DNA of 56,445 nt, from the NCBI GenBank assembly GCA_016936455.1, contig JAFGXV010000046.1, forward strand, positions 1 to 56,445, read 5' to 3'. Each line of letters begins with the position of its first letter. Position 1 is the first letter of the stretch. The notes below the pieces were generated by a model. The model did not search any database, had not been told where the DNA came from, and saw nothing but the letters and a program-made list of their open reading frames with translations. A program made the translations under genes and the position numbers. Below are positions 1-8,274 of this stretch, piece by piece. The stretch comes from Desulfuromonadaceae bacterium (GTDB lineage Bacteria; Desulfobacterota; Desulfuromonadia; Desulfuromonadales; Desulfuromonadaceae).

Positions 1-268
1 ATTTACGCAGATTGCTCTCGGCACTTGAGCGCAGATTCGGCCCGACCAGCCCGGACGCCATGGACTGCCCGGCAAAAGGTCCCGCCGGAAGCTTTCCACC
101 ACCGGCATTCTGGTAATCAAGCTGAACAAATCCGCCGAAGTTGATCGCCGAAGCTCCTGGCGCCTCCAGACCCTGAAGAGTCAGCCAGTTAATGGCCAAG
201 GCCGGGGAACCTGAGCAGCAAAGACACAATGCGCACAGCACAAGCGAACGAAGGACGAATGGGCTCAA
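1..268 (-). CDS. Exported, probably outer-membrane porin-like protein (N-terminus only)
   Basis: Read on the minus strand, an open frame runs from a TTG codon at 268-266 to the left edge with no stop. A GGGAG ribosome-binding sequence lies nine bases upstream of the TTG, which decides the start; no ATG is available. The first 24 or so residues form a signal peptide with a hydrophobic core (LVLCALCLCC) and end at an Ala-Leu-Ala cleavage site. The mature start, with INWLTLQGLE followed by a short FVQLDY strand, has the look of a beta-barrel porin-like protein of dissimilatory metal or sulfur reducers, but this is a weak family assignment. It was missed by ATG-based calling. The rest of the gene lies outside the window. 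Confidence 0.6.
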   Translation of the reverse strand, partial: MSPFVLRSLVLCALCLCCSGSPALAINWLTLQGLEAPGASAINFGGFVQLDYQNAGGGKLPAGPFAGQSMASGLVGPNLRSSAESNLRK

Positions 269-334
269 AATGCGTATCTCCCGAAGAATTTCAGTCAATT
301 AACAATATCTTGGAGCATAGCAGGCCATTTCGAT

Positions 335-362
335 TTGTCTACAAATTCAAACGTGTTATCTT
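335..362 (+). promoter_or_regulatory. Possible sigma-70 promoter for the AI-2E transporter gene
   Basis: TTGTCT at 335-340 and TATCTT at 357-362 are separated by 16 bases, in the divergent gap between the leftmost gene and the transporter. The match is moderate and the leader would be about 90 bases, so this is only a candidate. Confidence 0.3.
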
Positions 363-459
363 TTGCTGTAGCTCCCCGGTCTGCTATGGTGACCGGTCCG
401 AGCATCGCATGTTCCGCGAAGAAAAGCTGACGCATCGACCCTTTCCAGGTTGTGACTGA

Positions 460-1488
460 ATGACCATGACAAACCTCCCGCCCGCTCTTCCATCGCGTCC
501 TTCGCTGCTGGTCACCGCCGCCAGCCTTGTCGTCATCCTCGCTGGCATGAAAAGCGCGAAAGAACTGATTGTGCCGTTTCTGCTGGCCGCGTTCATCGCC
601 ATTCTCTGCCTGCCCCTGCTCTGTGCCCTCAACCGGCGCAAGATCCCGCAGACACTGAGTGTCTTTCTCGTCGTCGGTCTCGCGTTAACGGCCGGGCTGA
701 CACTGACCCTGTTTATCGGCAGCTCGCTGCACGATTTCTCCCTGACCCTGCCGACCTATCAGTCTCAGGTCCGTGAAGAAACCCGTGCCCTGTTCCGCTG
801 GCTGAACCAGATCGGCATTGAAATCTCGCCCCAGATTATTCTGGACTACTTCGACCCGAGCGTCGCCATGAAGATTGCCGCCAACACCCTCAGCAGTCTC
901 GGCGCAGTCCTGACCGATGGCTTCCTCATTGTTTTGACGGTTATTTTCATCCTGCTCGAAGCCACCTCCATGCCGCAGAAGCTTCAGCAGGCAACGCAGC
1001 AGCCGGAGCCATCGCTCAAACGCTTTTCACGCATGACCGACAGCGTTCAGAGCTATCTGGCCATCAAGACCGCCGTCAGCCTGCTCACCGGTGGGCTAGT
1101 CGTCGCGATCCTGCTGCTCCTCAAGGTCGACTACCCCCTGCTGTGGGGCGTGCTGGCCTTCCTGCTCAACTTCATCCCCAATATCGGCTCGATCATTGCC
1201 GCAATCCCCGCGGTTCTGCTGGCCCTGGTACAACATGGCATCGCCTGTTTCGCTCTGGCCGCCATCGGCTACATCCTGATCAACGTCATTATCGGCAACG
1301 TGGTTGAACCGCGTTTCATGGGCCAGAAGCTCGGGCTATCGCCATTGGTCGTCCTCATTTCCCTGGTATTCTGGGGCTGGATTCTCGGGCCAGTGGGTAT
1401 GCTGCTCTCCGTACCCCTGACCATGGTGGTCAAAATCGTCCTGGAGAGCACCGAGGAGTGGCACTGGCTGGCCATCCTGCTCAGCTAG
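460..1488 (+). CDS. AI-2E / PerM family inner-membrane transporter
   Basis: A 342-residue polytopic membrane protein of the AI-2E exporter-like (PerM, formerly UPF0118) family. Hydrophobic segments occupy roughly residues 15-85, a soluble loop follows, and the conserved C-terminal half carries family hallmarks: LLNFIPNIGSIIAAIPAVLL around residues 232-251, and GNVVEPRFMG a little downstream. Family members export small molecules or sodium; the substrate here cannot be read from sequence, so no AI-2 role is claimed. The frame offers ATGs at 460 and 466; neither has a strong ribosome-binding site, and the first is kept. The next gene starts 31 bases after the stop, so transcription into the following cluster is likely. 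Confidence 0.85.
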   Translation: MTMTNLPPALPSRPSLLVTAASLVVILAGMKSAKELIVPFLLAAFIAILCLPLLCALNRRKIPQTLSVFLVVGLALTAGLTLTLFIGSSLHDFSLTLPTYQSQVREETRALFRWLNQIGIEISPQIILDYFDPSVAMKIAANTLSSLGAVLTDGFLIVLTVIFILLEATSMPQKLQQATQQPEPSLKRFSRMTDSVQSYLAIKTAVSLLTGGLVVAILLLLKVDYPLLWGVLAFLLNFIPNIGSIIAAIPAVLLALVQHGIACFALAAIGYILINVIIGNVVEPRFMGQKLGLSPLVVLISLVFWGWILGPVGMLLSVPLTMVVKIVLESTEEWHWLAILLS

Positions 1489-1519
1489 CCGAGAAAGCTC
1501 GACACAACGAGGGACAGAC

Positions 1520-1687
1520 ATGAAAAAAAAGGACCCACTTACATCGGAAAACTATCTCGGTTTTTTTCTGGTCATTCTTACCCTGATGGCCTTTGCCGTG
1601 GTGGTCAAAAGCTGCAACATCTCCGGACACTCTTCCACAACCGAAGCAGCGGACAGGGCTGTGGTTCATGAGCAACAGCAACGGTAA
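1520..1687 (+). CDS. Small single-pass membrane protein, 55 aa
   Basis: A 55-codon frame starts with ATG at 1520 behind GAGGGACAGAC, a reasonable ribosome-binding site. The protein has a basic start (MKKKDPLT), one hydrophobic segment (about residues 12-29, YLGFFLVILTLMAFAVVV) and a polar Ser/Thr/Gln-rich tail. Its last 20 bases overlap the start of the GIDE-domain gene in another frame, which suggests translational coupling. No family is recognised. Topology is probably N-in with the tail in the periplasm. Support is coding context, start signal and a plausible membrane segment; it could still be a chance ORF. Confidence 0.6.
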   Translation: MKKKDPLTSENYLGFFLVILTLMAFAVVVKSCNISGHSSTTEAADRAVVHEQQQR

Positions 1688-3608
1688 TGCTCGGCTGTTT
1701 GTCGAGGCCAGCCCCGATGACGCCCCGCCGGAACTGATTCACGATCTGGCGACCTGCGGACAGCTTGATGCTTACAGCCTGCGCCAGCGCCTGAAAGGCC
1801 ACCAGCTCGCGATGCTGGCCAAGGGACCAGAACACAGGCTGCAAACCATGGCCGACCGGCTCAGGCAACACAACCGACAGCACTGGTTGTTTACGCCAAC
1901 ACCCGCGGCCTTCGCGCCGGAAACCATCAATGGACTGGAGCTCAGGGCGGAACAAATCATTTTCCAATGCCGGGAGAAAAAAATCGTCCTTGAGGCCGGC
2001 CAGCCTGTCATCGCCATCTTGGCCGACCTGTCAGGCCAACTGGTTGAAAAAGGCCTGAAGCGTCTGTTGGTACGCAATGTCTACGGGCATTCAGGCCATG
2101 GAACTCCCCTTCCAGCAGAAGAACTGGAAGAAGAAATTTTTCGTTACAGTCCGATCCTCGATCTGTACTGGCTCGACGAAACCGGACAACCCGATCACGG
2201 GGTACGTATCCTGCCGGGCCGATTCGACCACCGACAACTTGGCGATGCCGCAAGTCTCAGTCGTAACCGCAACCTGCAGAACCTGCTGCAGCTGATCCGG
2301 GAAAAGGTTTCACCACTGCCTCTCTACAGCGGGCTAGGGCTCTCATTCCTGCCCGACTGCGCCATCAGCCCGGTGGCAGGAGACGAGGCTTATCACAGCA
2401 AGCACAATCTGGCCGCACTCACCGCTTACGGCTGGCTGATGGCCGACATCCTCCAGCTGCGCCATAAAAATCAAGATTCAGACCGGCTTGCAACCCCCCT
2501 GCTGGGACCGGCAGTTGAAGGCCTGGAGTCGCTGACGGAGATTCTTTCCAACGCCGAAGGACCCCATCCACCCCAGCCCTCTCAGGCCACGACACCCTCT
2601 ATGCCGCCCTTGCCGCCCCCTCCGGCAGCGGAAAGCCAGTCGGGCATCGGACTGCACCTGAAAGGTGGGCGCCTGTTTATGCTCGCGGCAGCCATCGGCC
2701 TCTCCATCGCGACGAATCTGAGCCATAACGGGCCTCAATGGTTTCTGCACGACGCTGTCGGCAGCGGCCTGGTTCAGGGATTGGCCGCTACCCTCTGTTT
2801 TATCGCGGGCTTTTACCATCTGAGTCTGAAACGCCATATTCAGAATACGCCGACCAGCCGCATCCGCTCCGTCGCCATGGGCCTGGTGGAAATCCACGGT
2901 CGGGCCAAACGCCTGTACGCTGTCGTATCACCCGTGACCCACCTGCCCTGCGTCTACTACTGCCTGAAGCGCTACCGTCGAGGCGGCAAAGACAACCAGT
3001 GGCAACTCATCAGTGTCGCCAGCAGTGGCCATGTACCCTTTGCGCTTGAAGACGACACCGGCACGATTCAAATTGACCCCACCGGAGCCACACTGAAAGT
3101 CAAATCCGTCAATGAAGGAAAGAGTGGTGAAGGCAGTCTGCTGTTCGGCAATATGGACAATAATCCCAATGAAAAATGGGTCGAGGAAGTGCTCTACGAA
3201 GGCGCTTACCTGTATGTCATGGGCTTTGCTCATCGCCGGCAGCATGGACCCAACCGATCTGAGCAGCTGCGGGACAGATTGAGTCAACTGAAATCGGACC
3301 CGCAACGCATCCGAAAGTATGACCGCAACGGCGACGGACAGATTGACGCCAGCGAATGGGATGAGGCACGCCGCGACATGGAACAGCAGCTGCTTCATGA
3401 AACCCTGACCAGAAAAGGCAAAACCGACGAAACCCTGGTCATCGGCAAACCGCCACGCAAGCGCCTGCCATACCTCATCGCCGAAACCGCTTCAGAAGCG
3501 CACCTGACCTTCAACTACAACCTGATTATTGTTCCGCTGCTGACCGGCGGCCTGGGTCTGGCCATCTGGGCCATCATCCGTGCCGCACGGTTCTTTCATC
3601 TTTTTTAG
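1668..3608 (+). CDS. GIDE-domain membrane protein with EF-hand loop
   Basis: A 646-residue protein if translation starts at the ATG at 1668, preceded by AGGG at a normal distance; an ATG at 1593 in the same frame would only add 25 unlikely residues. Residues 1-300 form an unrecognised soluble region, followed by a Pro-rich linker. Two membrane segments lie at about 335-352 and 367-384. The GIDE domain (the fold of mitochondrial MULAN/GIDE, here without a RING finger) spans about 404-527, with the typical HGRAKRL start and the TGTIQIDPTGA stretch. A canonical EF-hand loop, DRNGDGQIDASEW, lies at about 552-564 and predicts calcium binding. A last membrane helix is at about 617-640. The gene sits 17 bases before lemA. 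Domains are clear; the cellular role is not known, and a part in membrane or envelope stress is inference. Confidence 0.8.
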   Translation: MSNSNGNARLFVEASPDDAPPELIHDLATCGQLDAYSLRQRLKGHQLAMLAKGPEHRLQTMADRLRQHNRQHWLFTPTPAAFAPETINGLELRAEQIIFQCREKKIVLEAGQPVIAILADLSGQLVEKGLKRLLVRNVYGHSGHGTPLPAEELEEEIFRYSPILDLYWLDETGQPDHGVRILPGRFDHRQLGDAASLSRNRNLQNLLQLIREKVSPLPLYSGLGLSFLPDCAISPVAGDEAYHSKHNLAALTAYGWLMADILQLRHKNQDSDRLATPLLGPAVEGLESLTEILSNAEGPHPPQPSQATTPSMPPLPPPPAAESQSGIGLHLKGGRLFMLAAAIGLSIATNLSHNGPQWFLHDAVGSGLVQGLAATLCFIAGFYHLSLKRHIQNTPTSRIRSVAMGLVEIHGRAKRLYAVVSPVTHLPCVYYCLKRYRRGGKDNQWQLISVASSGHVPFALEDDTGTIQIDPTGATLKVKSVNEGKSGEGSLLFGNMDNNPNEKWVEEVLYEGAYLYVMGFAHRRQHGPNRSEQLRDRLSQLKSDPQRIRKYDRNGDGQIDASEWDEARRDMEQQLLHETLTRKGKTDETLVIGKPPRKRLPYLIAETASEAHLTFNYNLIIVPLLTGGLGLAIWAIIRAARFFHLF

Positions 3609-3625
3609 CCCTGAAGGAGTGTTCC

Positions 3626-4195
3626 ATGACCGGACTCATTGTTCTCGCCGTATTACTGCTGCTGATTATTGGCCTGGTCGGCTATGCCATCCTCATCTAC
3701 AACGGTCTGATCCGCATGAAAAACGACACGGACAAGGCCTGGAGCAACATCGACGTGCTGCTCAAACAGCGCTTTGATGAGCTGCCGAAACTGATCAAGG
3801 TCTGCGAAGGCTACATGCAGCACGAGAAGCAGACCCTGGAGGCGGTGATCAAGGCGCGCTCGATGGTCGGCAACGCCAGCGGCGAAGAAGCCCAGAAAAA
3901 CGCCCAGAACTTTCTGACCGACACCCTGCGCTCCCTGTTTGCCGTGGTAGAACGCTACCCCGACCTCAAGGCCGACGGCGCCTTTCGCGCCCTGAGCAAC
4001 CGCATCAGCGAACTGGAAGACCAGATCGCCGACCGGCGCGAACTGTTCAACGAGTACGTCAACCTCTACAACATCCGCATCGCCCAGTTTCCCGACGTGC
4101 TGATCGCCAACCAGTTCCGCTTCACGGCTCGCAAATTGTGGGAGATCAACCCCGAACACCGCGCTGATGTCGAGGTGTCGTTCAGCCATTCATGA
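3626..4195 (+). CDS. lemA: LemA family membrane protein
   Basis: A 189-residue LemA protein: one N-terminal membrane helix (about residues 3-27) followed by a long helical bundle. The hallmark KAWSNIDVLLKQRFDELPKL sits right after the membrane segment, and VERYPDLKA, NRISELEDQIADRRELFN and FPDVLIANQFRF are all family signatures. The start has AAGGAG upstream. LemA proteins are widespread and of uncertain function. It follows the GIDE-domain gene closely, and its stop overlaps the next start (ATGA), so the three genes are probably one operon. Confidence 0.93.
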   Translation: MTGLIVLAVLLLLIIGLVGYAILIYNGLIRMKNDTDKAWSNIDVLLKQRFDELPKLIKVCEGYMQHEKQTLEAVIKARSMVGNASGEEAQKNAQNFLTDTLRSLFAVVERYPDLKADGAFRALSNRISELEDQIADRRELFNEYVNLYNIRIAQFPDVLIANQFRFTARKLWEINPEHRADVEVSFSHS

Positions 4196-4821
4196 CCAGA
4201 TCGCGCTACCCGGTGCCCGCCGGCTGGTATCGTCATGAAACCGAGGTGAAGCACAGCCGCTTCATCGCCACCATCTGCCCCACGGCGGATCGCGAGCAGA
4301 GCGAGGCCTTTGTGCAGCAGATCCGGCACGAGTTTGCCAATGCCAATCACAATTGCTGGGCGCGGGTGATCGGCGCACCGGGCTGCACCACACAGGCCGG
4401 GATGAGCGATGATGGCGAGCCGCAGGGTGCGGCCGGAAAACCGATGCTGACCGCGCTGCTGCATGCCCCGGTCGGCGACATCACGGTGGTGGTCAGCCGC
4501 TACTTCGGCGGCACCCGCCTCGGCAAGGGCGGCATGGCACGCGCCTACACCGATGCAGTCCTGCAGGCGCTGGAGCGGCTGCCGCTACGCGAAAAAATCA
4601 GCCTCAGCAGACTGCAGATCCTCTGTGATTACAGCTGGCTGGCGTCAATTCAATACCTGCTGGCCGACTATGAAGCAACCATCGATGCCACGCAGTATAG
4701 CGATTGCATTCAAATCGAACTGAGTCTGCCCCGGGAGCATGCGCAACGCTTCAGCCTCCACCTGTCGGAGCTGAGCCATGGCCGGATTGCCATCCGGGCA
4801 CAGCCACTGGATAACGAATAA
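4192..4821 (+). CDS. YigZ / IMPACT family protein (UPF0029)
   Basis: A 209-residue YigZ-type protein, the usual length. Family signatures are in order: HETEVKHSRFIATI near the start, HNCWARVIG around residue 44, SDDGEPQGAAGKPML around 68-82, and VVSRYFGGTRLGKGGMARAY around 98-117. The N-terminal domain is the IMPACT fold; the C-terminal part is an EF-G-like alpha/beta domain. Members are linked to translation control, but no reaction is established. The ATGA overlap with lemA points to coupled translation, although a functional link to LemA is not known. Confidence 0.93.
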   Translation: MTRSRYPVPAGWYRHETEVKHSRFIATICPTADREQSEAFVQQIRHEFANANHNCWARVIGAPGCTTQAGMSDDGEPQGAAGKPMLTALLHAPVGDITVVVSRYFGGTRLGKGGMARAYTDAVLQALERLPLREKISLSRLQILCDYSWLASIQYLLADYEATIDATQYSDCIQIELSLPREHAQRFSLHLSELSHGRIAIRAQPLDNE

Positions 4822-4831
4822 TGCTCAAGGC

Positions 4832-4860
4832 TGGACTTTGACGCCGCGGCCCGCTACAAT
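4832..4860 (+). promoter_or_regulatory. Candidate sigma-70 promoter upstream of the 122-aa gene
   Basis: TGGACT (4832-4837) and TACAAT (4855-4860) are 17 bases apart, 33 bases before the ATG at 4893. The -10 box is strong and the -35 box moderate. Confidence 0.45.
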
Positions 4861-4892
4861 CCAGCGCGATTTTCAGCTAAAAGGAGCCTGCA

Positions 4893-5261
4893 ATGACAAC
4901 CCAGAACAATCACCTGTGGCAGACGGTCATCTTTTTATTTCTCAGCAAGTTCATCAAGCAGCCCGGCGAGTCCTTTGCCGAAAAACTGCTGATCAACGCC
5001 AAGAATGTGGATCTTGCCGCGCGCTTCGCCGAGATGGTTGGCGACACCACCCCGGAAAACAAGGTCAAGCTGACACTGATCAAAGCCACCAAAAAGCTGG
5101 AGCAAACCGGATTTCTGCAGCGCATCGACGACAGAACCCTGCAGATTACCGACGCCGGATTCAGCAAAATGCAGAGCGAAGTTCAGGTGGCCATGCGCAA
5201 GATTGCCGAAAACTTTCCGCAGGCCGACAGCGGTCAGAAACCCGCACCGGTCATGCAGTAA
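4893..5261 (+). CDS. Small hypothetical protein, winged-helix-like, 122 aa
   Basis: A 122-residue soluble protein with a strong start (AGGAG, six bases, ATG). The middle, KATKKLEQTGFLQRIDDRTL followed by QITDAGF, has the rhythm of a winged-helix recognition helix and wing, but without a match to a named family. The C-terminus is a short amphipathic helix and a polar tail. It has its own candidate promoter and a good terminator 27 bases after the stop, so it is probably monocistronic. Function unknown; the winged-helix reading is a weak inference. Confidence 0.75.
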   Translation: MTTQNNHLWQTVIFLFLSKFIKQPGESFAEKLLINAKNVDLAARFAEMVGDTTPENKVKLTLIKATKKLEQTGFLQRIDDRTLQITDAGFSKMQSEVQVAMRKIAENFPQADSGQKPAPVMQ

Positions 5262-5288
5262 GAAATCCAGTCCATCCTCACAACAAAA

Positions 5289-5321
5289 AAAGCGCTCCCC
5301 GCCATCGACGGGGAGCGCTTT
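5289..5321. terminator. Bidirectional rho-independent terminator
   Basis: A 13-bp perfect stem (5289-5301 with 5309-5321) around a seven-base loop, with A tracts on the left and T-rich sequence on the right. It lies between the 122-aa gene (plus) and the exonuclease III gene (minus) and can serve both. Confidence 0.9.
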
Positions 5322-5349
5322 ATCGTTCAGCTCGCGGGCTCGGTCGCGC

Positions 5350-6159
5350 CTACAGCTCGAACTCGGCCCAGATGGGGCAATGATCCGAGGGTTTTTCCAT
5401 GCCACGGATGCCATAGTCGATACCGGCTGCCGCGCAGAGCGGCTGCAGTGCGGCACTGGTCAGAATCAGATCGATCCGCAGACCGCGTTTCGGCTGCTGC
5501 TCAAAACCACGGCTTCGGTAGTCGAACCAGCTCAGATCGGTTCCCTGAGGGCAGCAGCAGCGGTAGCTGTCCTGCAGCCCCCAGTCCAGCAGACGTCGCA
5601 GCCAGCGCCGCTCCTCGGGCAGAAAACCGCTCTTCCCCGCCTTCAGCCAGCGCTTCTCGTTCTCCGCGCCAATCCCCACATCGGGATCGGCCGGGGCCAC
5701 GTTCATATCGCCGACCACGGCCAGCAGATCGCGCTGCGGATCGTATCCCCCCAGCAACTGCAACAGATCGGCATAAAATTTCTCTTTGGCCGGAAACTTG
5801 ACCGGATGATCCTGGCCCTCTCCCTGCGGGAAATAGCCGTTGACGAGGATCAGTATGCGCTCACCAAAGGCATAACGGCCATAAATCAGGCGGCGCTGCG
5901 CCTCCTCACCATCACCGTCAAATCCGCAACCCCAGGACAGGGGTTCCTGCCGCGACAGCAGCGCCACGCCGTAGTGGGCTTTCTGCCCGTGAAAACAGAC
6001 GTGGTAGCCCATCGCCTCCACCTCAAGTCGTGGGAACTGACTGTCATGGACCTTGGTTTCCTGCAACGCGATCAGATCGGGCCGGTGCTCATCGATCAGC
6101 GCCTGAAGCTGGTGCAGCCGGGCGCGCAGGCCGTTGACATTGAAGGAAACAATCTTCAT
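5350..6159 (-). CDS. xth: Exodeoxyribonuclease III / AP endonuclease
   Basis: A 269-residue member of the exonuclease III / endonuclease-exonuclease-phosphatase superfamily. Start is placed at the ATG giving MKIVSFNVNGLRARL, the canonical N-terminus; an in-frame ATG four codons upstream (6171) would overlap the upstream gene and adds nothing conserved. Catalytic signatures are LQETKVHD (metal-binding Glu), VVGDMNVAP (Asp and Asn) and SDHCPIWAEF at the C-terminus (Asp-His). It repairs abasic sites and trims 3' ends in base excision repair. The gap to the upstream alcohol dehydrogenase gene is only four bases, so the two are cotranscribed, although their functions look unrelated. Confidence 0.95.
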   Translation of the reverse strand: MKIVSFNVNGLRARLHQLQALIDEHRPDLIALQETKVHDSQFPRLEVEAMGYHVCFHGQKAHYGVALLSRQEPLSWGCGFDGDGEEAQRRLIYGRYAFGERILILVNGYFPQGEGQDHPVKFPAKEKFYADLLQLLGGYDPQRDLLAVVGDMNVAPADPDVGIGAENEKRWLKAGKSGFLPEERRWLRRLLDWGLQDSYRCCCPQGTDLSWFDYRSRGFEQQPKRGLRIDLILTSAALQPLCAAAGIDYGIRGMEKPSDHCPIWAEFEL

Positions 6160-6163
6160 CGGC

Positions 6164-7327
6164 TCACGCACAGTAGCGCAGAATGGTTTCGATGACCTCG
6201 GCCGTATAGGCTTTAAGATGCCATTTTTCGGCCAGCATCACCGCATTGGCCGCAATGGCCGGAATGTCCTGCTGCGGAATCTTCACCTGGGACAGCGAGA
6301 CGGGGCTGTGGATGCGCTCAAACCAGGCTTTCAGGCCATCCGCCGCCCACAGCGCCGCCTCCTGCTCGCTGACCGCGGCGCATCCGAGAACCTCACGGGC
6401 AAAACGGGCCAGCTTGGCCGGAGCCTGCTCCGCCTGCCAGCGCATCCAGCCCGGCAGCACAATGGAAAGTCCGGCACCATGCGGCACATCATAAAGCGCG
6501 CTGAGGGAATGCTCAATCATGTGGTTGGGAAAGCCGTAGAGCCCGATGCCGGCCGTGGACAGTCCGTTCAGCGCCCAGGTGGCGGACCACATCACGGTGG
6601 CGCGGGCGTCGGCGTGCCGCGGATCGGCCAGAATCTGTTCGGTGCATTCCATAATGGTTTTCACCAGCCCCTCGACAAAGCGATCCTGCAGCGGCGTTGC
6701 CCTATCCGTACTGGTAAAGTAGCCTTCCAGCAGGTGAGAGATGGCATCAACCGCCGAATAGGCGGTATAGTCCGGCGGCACGGTATAGGTCAGTTCCGGA
6801 TCGAGGATGGAGGTTTTGGGGAACAGATGGGGTGAGCCGATATTGAACTTCTGCTGTGTGGCCTCGTTGGTCACGACCCCGCCGCTGTTCATCTCCGAGC
6901 CCGTGGCAGCCAGGGTCAACACCGTCACCAGCGGCAGTGCCTGCTTGACCACGGCCTGATCGCTGAAGAAATCCCACACGTCACCGTCATAACAGGCGCC
7001 TGCGGCAATGGCCTTGGCCTCATCGAGTACGCTGCCTCCGCCCACGGCAAGAACCACCTCCACTTGCCGGTTCTTTGCTTTTTCCACTCCCTGCTGGACA
7101 TGGCTGAGCACCGGATTCGACTTGACGCCGCCATGGTCGATCCAGCTGATCCCGGCCTCGCGCAGAGTTCCCGTTACCTGTTCATAGAGACCCGTGCGAC
7201 GGATACTGTCGCGGCCGAACACCAGCAGGGCCTTTTTGCCATAGCGCGCCGTCACCTTGCCACATTTGGCCACGCTGCCGGCACCGAACACAATCTGGGT
7301 CGGATTATGAAACACAAAAGGTTGCAT
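6164..7327 (-). CDS. Iron-containing alcohol dehydrogenase (YqhD/BdhA type)
   Basis: A 387-residue group III alcohol dehydrogenase. Visible features: nucleotide-binding motif GGGSVLDEAKAIA near residue 97, metal-binding segment AVDAISHLLEGYF near residue 195, and NHMIEHSLSALYDVPHGAGL around 265-284 with the remaining His ligands. It most resembles NAD(P)H-dependent butanol or aldehyde reductases (BdhA/YqhD), which reduce short aldehydes, often for detoxification or fermentation. Start has AAGGAG six bases upstream. It lies between yggU and the exonuclease III gene on the same strand with short gaps. Confidence 0.93.
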   Translation of the reverse strand: MQPFVFHNPTQIVFGAGSVAKCGKVTARYGKKALLVFGRDSIRRTGLYEQVTGTLREAGISWIDHGGVKSNPVLSHVQQGVEKAKNRQVEVVLAVGGGSVLDEAKAIAAGACYDGDVWDFFSDQAVVKQALPLVTVLTLAATGSEMNSGGVVTNEATQQKFNIGSPHLFPKTSILDPELTYTVPPDYTAYSAVDAISHLLEGYFTSTDRATPLQDRFVEGLVKTIMECTEQILADPRHADARATVMWSATWALNGLSTAGIGLYGFPNHMIEHSLSALYDVPHGAGLSIVLPGWMRWQAEQAPAKLARFAREVLGCAAVSEQEAALWAADGLKAWFERIHSPVSLSQVKIPQQDIPAIAANAVMLAEKWHLKAYTAEVIETILRYCA

Positions 7328-7355
7328 CAGAATCTCCTTGTTGTTGAAAGGCGTG

Positions 7356-7670
7356 TCAGGCCAGCGCCTGCAGCAGCGCCCGGCGAACCTCGTCCAGATT
7401 CAGACCGTTCACCTGTAACCGCTTGTGGCGACTGCTGTGCCCGCTGACCAGAGTGACGGCACTTTTGGCACAACCCAGGACACGCGCCAGATATTCACAA
7501 CACATCTTGTTGGCCGCACCATCCACGGGAGGCGAGGTCAAGCGCAGCTTCAGTTCCTCGCCCTGCAATCCGCACACCCCGTTTTTACTCGCCCGGGGCT
7601 GAACCAGGACGGCAATCTGCACACCGCCAGCCTGCGCGGACAGGCAGACATCAAGAGCAGACGGGTCCAT
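7356..7670 (-). CDS. YggU / DUF167 family protein
   Basis: A 104-residue DUF167 protein. The start is the ATG at 7670, giving MDPSALDVCL; it overlaps the stop of yggT by one base (TGATG), which decides it over a longer upstream frame. Family signatures are VQPRASKNGVCG and LTSPPVDGAANKMC, then a helix and VSGHSSRHKRLQV. Function is not established. Pairing with yggT is common across bacteria. Confidence 0.92.
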   Translation of the reverse strand: MDPSALDVCLSAQAGGVQIAVLVQPRASKNGVCGLQGEELKLRLTSPPVDGAANKMCCEYLARVLGCAKSAVTLVSGHSSRHKRLQVNGLNLDEVRRALLQALA

Positions 7671-7963
7671 CAGAAGCTGTAGGCGATTTGCACCAGAATC
7701 GCATGCAGAATCCGCTGGACAAAGGACAGCGCCACCAGCAACAGCAACGGTGAGAAATCGATCCCGCTGAACTGGAGCGGGACAAGCTTGCGGATGCGGA
7801 ACAGAACCGGATCGGTGGCCGCATGGATAAAACGCACAATCGGATTGTAGGGGTCGGGATTCACCCACGACAGCACCGCACGCGCCACCAGAACAAAAAT
7901 ATACAGGCTGAAGGCCAGATCGACCAGACCGGCAATCGCCATGAACAATTCACGTAAAATCAT
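7670..7963 (-). CDS. YggT family membrane protein
   Basis: A 97-residue integral membrane protein with two hydrophobic helices (about residues 10-32 and 65-90) separated by the conserved SWVNPDPYNPIVRFIHAATD segment. YggT proteins are thought to act in envelope or ion homeostasis and sit near division genes in many bacteria. Start has GAGGAAACA before the ATG. First gene of a minus-strand group yggT-yggU-alcohol dehydrogenase-xth, with a good promoter about 90 bases upstream. Confidence 0.92.
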   Translation of the reverse strand: MILRELFMAIAGLVDLAFSLYIFVLVARAVLSWVNPDPYNPIVRFIHAATDPVLFRIRKLVPLQFSGIDFSPLLLLVALSFVQRILHAILVQIAYSF

Positions 7964-8053
7964 TGTTTCCTCATCGACAGAGACACGACCAACACGCGGG
8001 AACGCCGGAGAGAACTCTCCCCTTTTCCTCCCTCTTCCTATTCATGACCTCTG

Positions 8054-8083
8054 GTTATACCGGGCTGACGGATGGTCTGTCAA
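8054..8083 (-). promoter_or_regulatory. Sigma-70 promoter driving yggT and downstream genes
   Basis: On the minus strand TTGACA (8083-8078) and TATAAC (8059-8054) are 18 bases apart, a near-consensus promoter. It points to yggT, whose start is at 7963. Together with the opposite promoter at 8201-8229 it accounts for the 311-base divergent gap 7964-8274, which holds nothing else that I can see. Confidence 0.7.
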
Positions 8084-8200
8084 ACGTCTTGCAGGCGGAA
8101 AAGCCGCATCGGCAGCAGTTTTAACGCCGCGGAGCAAGCTTGTTCTGGTAAAACTCACGGTTGATACTACCAACAATCGCCCCTTTGGGTCACGTGCGTT

Positions 8201-8229
8201 TTGACAAGCAGGACTTAAACGGCTAGAGT
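8201..8229 (+). promoter_or_regulatory. Sigma-70 promoter for DAHP synthase
   Basis: TTGACA at 8201-8206 and TAGAGT at 8224-8229 with an ideal 17-base spacer, 45 bases before the ATG at 8275. No aromatic-amino-acid leader peptide or attenuator fits in the short leader. Confidence 0.75.
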
Positions 8230-8274
8230 GCAGAATTGTTTTGATCTGCACCAGAAAAGGGAGATTCAACCATC

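Noticed and set aside
8042..8269. A 75-codon minus-strand frame in the yggT-aroG gap
   Set aside because: It covers both divergent promoters and lacks a ribosome-binding site.
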